Positions 59,282 to 64,000 of a stretch of DNA of 64,000 nt are shown piece by piece. This DNA comes from DAIMFL01 sp964372215 (lineage in GTDB: Bacteria > Pseudomonadota > Alphaproteobacteria > Dongiales > Dongiaceae). The translations under genes and the position numbers were made by a program. Location: the NCBI GenBank assembly GCA_964372215.1, contig CAYJQC010000015.1, positions 61,773 to 125,772 of the forward strand, given 5' to 3'. The notes beneath the pieces are model-generated. The model was not told the origin of the DNA. It saw nothing but the letters and a program-made list of their open reading frames with translations, and ran no database searches. Numbering within the stretch: position 1 is the stretch's first letter; each line of letters opens with the position of its first letter.

Positions 59282-60457
59282 GGCGATGCTCCGACCAGCA
59301 GCTTGGGCAGTCGGACCAGGTTGTAGGCGGCGACGGCGAGGGTGAAGGCCCAGCCGACCTTCTCGAGGCCGCGATACCGGGCTTTCCTGATGCCGGCGAC
59401 GGTCTTCATCCAGCCGAAGCCTTCCTCGATCCGTTTGCGGATGCGCTGGCTGGCCGTGTAGCCGCCAAGGCGGGTGGTGCGCCCGTCGATGGCCGAGGCC
59501 CGCCCGCTGGTGTTCTGCGCGACGTGCGGCGTGACGCTGATCTCGCGCAGCTCCATGGCGAAGCCGGCGGTGTCGTAGGCCTTGTCGGCGTCCCGCGTGA
59601 TGGCGGCCGGCCGCTCGGCGCGCGGCCCGATCATGGCGAGGGCGGCCAGGCGCTCGGCATGGCCGGAGACGCGGGTGAGCCGGGCGTCGACCAAGAGGCC
59701 GTTGCGGTTCTCCATCAGCGCATGGCCGAGGAAGCAGAGCCTGGCCTCCTGGCCGGATCCCTTGCGGTAGAGCCTGGCGTCCGGGTCGGTGGTCGAGGCG
59801 TGTGTCGCGTTCGAGCGCCTCTCGCCCCGGAAGTCGGCCTCCTCGTTACGCCCGCCACCGCCGGCCCCGCCGGCCGGCGGCTCGCCGCCGTCCCGGCGCC
59901 GGAACGACTTCATCGAGGCCCAGGCCTCGATCATCGTGCCGTCGACCGAGAAATGATCCGACGAGAGCAGCCGGCTCACCCGCGGCTGCGCCAGCACGGC
60001 AGCGAGGAACTTCCCCGCCACCTCGCCCGCCAGCAACCGGTCGCGGTTCTTGGAGAAAGTCGAATGGTCCCACACCGCGTCGTCGACGCCGAGCCCGACG
60101 AACCAGCGGAACAGCAGGTCGAACTCGAGCCGGTCCATCAGCTGGCGCTCCGAGCGGATCGAGTAGAACGCCTGCAGCAACAAGGCCCGCAGCAGCTTCC
60201 CCGGTGGGATCGAAGGGCGGCCCAGCGCCGTGTAGAGCGCGGCGAACGCCCCGCTCAGATCCGCCAGCGCCAGGTTCGCAATCTCCCGGGTCGCCCGCAG
60301 CGGGTGACCCGCCGGAACCCGCGCCTCCAGGCCCACATAGCTGAACAGCGCTCCAGAACACTCGTCGACCCCGCGCATCGCATCCCCCCAATCGCTCCTC
60401 ACGCTAAGGGAATCACGTCCGCAACGCCCCCGCCACAGACTTCTTCAACAGCCTGCT
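58939..60457 (-). mobile_element. IS5-like insertion sequence with a passenger gene
   Basis: A 1519-base element bounded by 20-bp terminal inverted repeats, AGCAGGCTGTTGAAGTAGTC at the left and its match with one mismatch (AAGAAGTC) at the right (60438-60457). It carries a DDE transposase and a second, unrelated small gene. It interrupts the 5' side of the hutU remnant. No target duplication is evident (left flank CTCCTT, right flank CGGAGG). Confidence 0.85.
59278..60378 (-). CDS. IS5-family transposase
   Basis: A 366-residue transposase: LFSYVGLEARVPAGHPLRATREIANLAL, FDLLFRWFVGLG...VWDHSTFSKNRDRLLA, FSVDGTMIEAWASMKSF with the first catalytic Asp, RDADKAYD with the second, and RIRKRIEEGFGWMKTVAG with the Glu. 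All parts are intact, so it may be active. ATG 60378 (MRGVDECSG) matches usual transposase starts better than GTG 60402. Confidence 0.92.
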   Translation of the reverse strand: MRGVDECSGALFSYVGLEARVPAGHPLRATREIANLALADLSGAFAALYTALGRPSIPPGKLLRALLLQAFYSIRSERQLMDRLEFDLLFRWFVGLGVDDAVWDHSTFSKNRDRLLAGEVAGKFLAAVLAQPRVSRLLSSDHFSVDGTMIEAWASMKSFRRRDGGEPPAGGAGGGGRNEEADFRGERRSNATHASTTDPDARLYRKGSGQEARLCFLGHALMENRNGLLVDARLTRVSGHAERLAALAMIGPRAERPAAITRDADKAYDTAGFAMELREISVTPHVAQNTSGRASAIDGRTTRLGGYTASQRIRKRIEEGFGWMKTVAGIRKARYRGLEKVGWAFTLAVAAYNLVRLPKLLVGASP

Positions 60458-60838
60458 CGGAGGTTCTTCGATGTGGCACGCCACTTCTGATTTCGGGAGG
60501 GGCCCGAGGAGACGGGAGATCGTCGAAAGGCGGACCGTTGTTAGGCGCCGTATTCGGCCCGGCTTTCACGGCCTGTTCCGGCCCTTCGCGCAAACGCAAA
60601 ACTCCATCTGAGCGGTCGGCTCAGCTGGGGTTTCAGGTTTGATTGCGGGGGCAGCCAACCAGCTATGCCGAACAAAGATCACATATCTCTCGGGAGTTTG
60701 GTTTGCGGGCCGACAACCGGCCCGGCTTTCCGGGATCGGCAAACAGGCTTGCCTAGAGGGATCGATAGATGCCGAGCCTGCCCACTGTCGAAAACTCACC
60801 CGGCGAACTACGGCACATGCGCCGAGTCAATCACCTGT
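60458..60838. other. Gap between IS and amidohydrolase, no gene seen
   Basis: About 380 bases. CGGCCCGGCTTTC occurs twice (about 60555 and 60719), a small direct repeat. No coding frame has family similarity. Confidence 0.4.
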
Positions 60839-61759
60839 TCACAATTCAAACAGTCGCGCCGCGTTTCCCCCCAGCCAGGCGTCGAGCGTCGCATCCCGCA
60901 GGGGCAGCTGCCTGACCTCCTCCAAGGAACGTCGAATCGGCAGCATCGGCCAGTTGCTGCCCCAGAGAACACGGTCGCGAAGAATTGTGTCGCCAAACTG
61001 CAGCAATGGCAGCCAGCCGCCGCCGGGCTTCGCGAAATGCCGCGGTCTCATGCCCGCGGGGCTGACATAGAGATTCGGGTGGCGAAGCGCGATACTCATC
61101 AGTTCCAGAACCCAGGGCCATCCGCCATGATGGGCGATGATCTTCAAGGTCGGGAAGTCTGTCGCCACTTGGTCAAGCCGAGATGGATGCCCACAGTCGT
61201 TTCGGACGCCGCCCAGTAAATTTGTTGAAGTGTGCACGACGATCGGAATGCCCAATTCGTCGCATTTGCTGTAGATCGGGTAATACCGCCTGTCGTCGGC
61301 ATACAGTCCATTTGCATAAGGCGCGATGCTCGCCCCTCTTAGGCCGAGTTCACGAATCGCAACATCGAGCTTCCGCACGCCCGCGGTGCCTGCTTTCGGC
61401 GAACAGCCGGCAATTCCCAGAAGCTTGCCGCCAGACTCGCGTTGTACCTTGGCGACGATCTCGTGATCCAGCGTGTCGTAGGAGTGAACGATCGCCGCAT
61501 CGACCCCCGCCGCCGAGAGCATGTCGATCATAGCCGTCGCGCCACCTTCGCCTACGGCTTTCAATAGCCCCGGGAGGCTGGTCACGACATTCTGCAAAGC
61601 CGTGCCCTCGATATCCGACGCATGGGGCGAGAAGACCTCGGCCGCCGCGCTACCGTAGCCGTACTGGTCGGCGTAGATCTCGTGCCCCGGCGGTGGGGTA
61701 ATGTAATCGCGTGTCAGAGGAACGATGTCCGGAACGGTGACCGGGAATTCAACGATCAT
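60839..61759 (-). CDS. Amidohydrolase-family (TIM-barrel) metal-dependent hydrolase
   Basis: A 306-residue protein: ATAMIDMLSAAGVDAAIVHSYDT, LRGASIAPYANGLYADDRRYYPIYSKCDELGIPIVVHTSTN, KIIAHHGGWPWVLELMSIALRHPNLYVSPAGMR and LWGSNWPMLPIRR are the typical amidohydrolase-2 strands with the metal histidines and Asp-like site. The usual N-terminal D-x-H-x-H motif is not visible, common for decarboxylase-like relatives. It overlaps the acyl-CoA synthetase beta gene by 4 bases. Confidence 0.85.
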   Translation of the reverse strand: MIVEFPVTVPDIVPLTRDYITPPPGHEIYADQYGYGSAAAEVFSPHASDIEGTALQNVVTSLPGLLKAVGEGGATAMIDMLSAAGVDAAIVHSYDTLDHEIVAKVQRESGGKLLGIAGCSPKAGTAGVRKLDVAIRELGLRGASIAPYANGLYADDRRYYPIYSKCDELGIPIVVHTSTNLLGGVRNDCGHPSRLDQVATDFPTLKIIAHHGGWPWVLELMSIALRHPNLYVSPAGMRPRHFAKPGGGWLPLLQFGDTILRDRVLWGSNWPMLPIRRSLEEVRQLPLRDATLDAWLGGNAARLFEL

Positions 61760-62529
61760 GGCTGTGCATTCTCCTGGTTCTGCGCCTCGAACGAGATTCC
61801 CGACTCCGATCGCGGAATGCCGGCCACGACGGCGCGCGCATCGACGGCGATCGCCCCCCGCCCCTCCTCCAGCACCATGACCGGGTTAAGATCGAGCTCG
61901 ACAAGGTCGCCGCGCGCAACGCCCATCTCACTTACCGACACGATCACCGAGACGAGGGCATCTAGATCGCAAGGAGGCCGCCCGCGCATGCCGGCGAGTA
62001 GCCGATAGCCACGCAGCTCCTGCAGCATCAGCCGGGCCTCGGCAGCGTCGATCGGACACAGTCGCAAAGCAAAGTCCTGCAAGAGTTCGACCCAGATGCC
62101 GCCCATTCCCACCAAGATGGTCGGACCGAACGTCGCCGATCTCTTCAGGCCAACTACGACCTCGGCCTCTCCCTGCACCATCCGCTCGACCATCATCAGC
62201 TCCGGCGTGCGGCTGCCGGCCGCTCCGGCGTTCCTTGTAATATCGGAGACGGCTGCCCGCAGCGCGTCGGATGTGGTGATCCCGATCCGGACGCATCCCA
62301 GATCGCTCTTGTGCACGATGTCGCTGGCGGCAGACTTCAGCGCCACCGGATATCCGAGGCTGTCGGCCGCCTCCACTGCCGCATCCATGTCAGTTACGAT
62401 CCGCCAGGGCGAAAACACCACGCCGTGCGACTCCGCGAGTCTGCGGGCCCGCTGCCCATCGATCGTGTGAGAAGTACCGTCCACCATGTCTGGCTCCAAC
62501 CTCCGCTGCGCCTGTTTGTCGTCGCCCAT
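61756..62529 (-). CDS. ADP-forming acyl-CoA synthetase, beta (ATP-grasp) subunit
   Basis: A 257-residue ATP-grasp protein: HTIDGQRARRLAESHGVVFSPWRIVTDMDAAVEAADSLGYPVALKSAASDIVHKSDLGCVRIGITTSDALRAAVSDI, ELMMVERMVQGEAEVVVGLKRSATFGPTILVGMGGIWVELLQDFALRLCPIDAAEARLMLQELRGYRLL, DLNPVMVLEEGRGAIAVDARAVV. It matches the beta half of acetate-CoA ligase (ADP-forming), stand-alone here. It lies 2 bases after the alpha subunit gene. Confidence 0.9.
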   Translation of the reverse strand: MGDDKQAQRRLEPDMVDGTSHTIDGQRARRLAESHGVVFSPWRIVTDMDAAVEAADSLGYPVALKSAASDIVHKSDLGCVRIGITTSDALRAAVSDITRNAGAAGSRTPELMMVERMVQGEAEVVVGLKRSATFGPTILVGMGGIWVELLQDFALRLCPIDAAEARLMLQELRGYRLLAGMRGRPPCDLDALVSVIVSVSEMGVARGDLVELDLNPVMVLEEGRGAIAVDARAVVAGIPRSESGISFEAQNQENAQP

Positions 62530-62531
62530 GC

Positions 62532-63935
62532 CTATGGAGTAGCGTGGCGAAGAAAAGCGAGAGCATCTCTGAGCTGACCGAAGGCTGGCATACGATGCAC
62601 GCCTCCAAGGCGGTTCATCGCGCGAATCAAGAGCTCTCGCGGCGCATCTCCGGCATCCCCGTTGCGAAGGACGATGGCAGCGACCTTGCCCCCGCCGCCG
62701 GCCTCTGCCAATCGATCGCAGGCGGCGTTCCAGGCTTCGAGGCCACCAGCGAGATTGTTTGCGACGGCGATCAGATTCACGTGAATCAGCAGCGAACCGA
62801 CATTCGGATCGGCACCTACAGTCTCGACCAGCTTGCCCAGCAGAGCGGGCTCGGACAACAGTCGGTCAGCACCGATGTCAACTGGATTGCTGATGCCGCC
62901 CAAAGACTCGGCGTTCGGCACCATCCGCTCAAGCAGGCTGCGAGTTCCGCCATCGAACTGGGCGAAGGACAGGCCTGCCTCTTCGCAAGCGTCTGCGATC
63001 AGAACCGTCGCACCGCCCCCGGTGCCGATCAACGCCGTTCCGGCCGTACTCGGAATGGTTGACGTCCGGCCGCGCCGGCCGAGGCTCCATGCCTCCATGG
63101 CGATCATGAGCTCTTCGATCGAGGCGGCCTCCATGGCACCGGCCTGGCGCAGCATCGCCTTCCAGACGTCATACTCCGCCGCCAGCCTGCCCGTGTGGGA
63201 AACCACGGACTGGCTGCCCAGCCGGGACTTCCCGCCCTTCAAGACGAATATGTGCTTGTGCTTCGTTGCGGCTCGCAGTTCGTCGAAGAGACGTCGGCCG
63301 TCAGTCACGCTTTCGATGTACAGAGCCAGTGCATGGGTATCCGGATCGTTTGCGAAATAGCGGACATAGTCCGGCCAATCCAGATCCGCGCAATTGCCGA
63401 CGGACAGGATCTTTCCAAACGACAAGCCACGCACCTGCCCTCGGACGAGGACGTCGTAACAGAGTCCGCCACTTTGCGAAACAAACGCCAACTTCCCCTG
63501 ATCGAAGTGGCAACCGGACGCGAAGGTCAAACGGCTGCGGGCGCTGTACACTCCCATCGAGTTCGGCCCGATCAACACCGTCTGACTGCCCGTCACTTCG
63601 GCTTTGAGATCCTCCTGCAGGTCGCGCCCCCGTCCCGCCACCTCACCGAACCCGGACGACAACACGTGCACTGCGGGAACCTTCGCGGCGACACAGTCGC
63701 GAACGGCTTCGAGGACCTGGTCTCGAGGGACGACCACCAGGGCGTAGTCAACGGCTCTCGGTATGCTGAGAACTGAAGGGTATGTTGGCACCCCTTCCAC
63801 CATTGATCGGTGAGGGTTCACCGGAAATACACTGCAGTCCGCAGGAGCATCGATCAGCAGGCGAAATACTTCGTTGCTCCATTTTCCGCGCTGCGCCGAC
63901 GCACCGATGACAGCGACGCATCGAGGCAGAAACAC
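62532..63935 (-). CDS. ADP-forming acyl-CoA synthetase, alpha subunit, N-terminus probably clipped
   Basis: A 467-residue protein with CoA-binding (FLPRCVAVIGASAQRGKWSNEVFRLL, CSVFPVNPHRSMVEGVPTYPSVLSIPRAVDYALVVVPRD) and succinyl-CoA-synthetase-like ligase domain (LAFVSQSGGLCYDV; SHTGRLAAEYDVWKAMLRQAGAMEAASIEELM, with the phosphohistidine-type H in VVSHTG). It starts with GTG 63935 directly before the CoA domain, lacking the usual short helix, and repeated sequence begins 11 bases upstream, so the original start may be displaced. It heads the operon with the amidohydrolase and beta subunit; the pathway substrate is unknown. Confidence 0.85.
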   Translation of the reverse strand: MFLPRCVAVIGASAQRGKWSNEVFRLLIDAPADCSVFPVNPHRSMVEGVPTYPSVLSIPRAVDYALVVVPRDQVLEAVRDCVAAKVPAVHVLSSGFGEVAGRGRDLQEDLKAEVTGSQTVLIGPNSMGVYSARSRLTFASGCHFDQGKLAFVSQSGGLCYDVLVRGQVRGLSFGKILSVGNCADLDWPDYVRYFANDPDTHALALYIESVTDGRRLFDELRAATKHKHIFVLKGGKSRLGSQSVVSHTGRLAAEYDVWKAMLRQAGAMEAASIEELMIAMEAWSLGRRGRTSTIPSTAGTALIGTGGGATVLIADACEEAGLSFAQFDGGTRSLLERMVPNAESLGGISNPVDIGADRLLSEPALLGKLVETVGADPNVGSLLIHVNLIAVANNLAGGLEAWNAACDRLAEAGGGGKVAAIVLRNGDAGDAPRELLIRAMNRLGGVHRMPAFGQLRDALAFLRHATP

Positions 63936-63945
63936 ATGGGCCAGC

Positions 63946-64000
63946 TGTCAACGCCGGAGTAAAACTGCGTCGGTTGGCCGGCGTAAAATTGCATCGATGA
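63946..64000. mobile_element. Probable end of an IS21-type insertion sequence
   Basis: The sequence starts TGTCAACGCC and contains two 20-base direct repeats, GCCGGAGTAAAACTGCGTCG (63953-63972) and GCCGGCGTAAAATTGCATCG (63977-63996), 17 of 20 identical, period 24. IS21 elements start TG and have several such terminal repeats for IstA. The window ends before any transposase gene, so the identification rests on the repeats alone. Confidence 0.5.

Overview
The window looks like a chromosome segment of a GC-rich methylotrophic alphaproteobacterium. It carries a lanthanide-type methanol dehydrogenase (xoxFGJ), a complete pqqABCDE operon, the accessory PQQ-dehydrogenase ABC gene set, and a run of tetrahydromethanopterin/methanofuran biosynthesis genes. 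Protein style (twin ABC systems, IclR, RpiR and TetR regulators, mandelate-racemase paralogues) also fits Alphaproteobacteria; I cannot place it below class. No rRNA, tRNA or CRISPR array was seen.

Region 1 (1-5.6 kb): C1-carrier cofactor synthesis. A minus-strand operon folB - mfnE-like kinase - flavoprotein - DUF6513/DHPS-like - DUF447 - mfnB, met tail to tail by an MfnF-like hydantoinase-fold gene cut by the window start. These genes should make the H4MPT and methanofuran carriers that oxidise the formaldehyde produced by XoxF.

Region 2 (5.7-22.6 kb): methanol oxidation supercluster. A small conserved secreted protein, a pentapeptide-repeat protein, xoxF, xoxG, xoxJ, a NitT/TauT-type ABC importer, the PQQ-associated binding protein, YVTN beta-propeller, cupredoxin-like protein, ABC-2-type ATPase and permease, an unknown secreted coiled-coil protein, then pqqA (25 codons) and pqqBCDE with gTGA/ATGA overlaps.

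Region 3 (22.8-44.8 kb): catabolic gene sets. A peptide/nickel-type ABC transporter with a fused double ATPase; a VOC-SDR fusion; a fused E1 alpha-beta 2-oxoacid dehydrogenase; two IclR regulators; a solute-binding protein without signal peptide; three enolase-superfamily acid-sugar dehydratase-like proteins; TetR; N-formylglutamate amidohydrolase; and an RpiR - glutamine synthetase-like - amidohydrolase - cysteine hydrolase operon. A recurring TCCGA(C/T)ATT motif lies before the solute-binding gene and in both divergent enolase promoters, suggesting one IclR regulon.

Region 4 (44.8-60.8 kb): stress genes mixed with gene debris. Universal stress protein, MgtE, two Rnk/GreA-like regulators, a double DUF1127 protein, LysR, an orphan cytochrome oxidase subunit I, DUF488, a Rieske-AIF-type reductase and an AhpD-like protein. 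Among them are remnants of an hlyC-like acyltransferase, a prepilin peptidase, a second xoxF, a serine recombinase and urocanate hydratase, plus an IS5-like element carrying a second gene.

Region 5 (60.8-64 kb): an amidohydrolase with split ADP-forming acyl-CoA synthetase subunits; the upstream end abuts repeats that look like an IS21-type insertion-sequence end.
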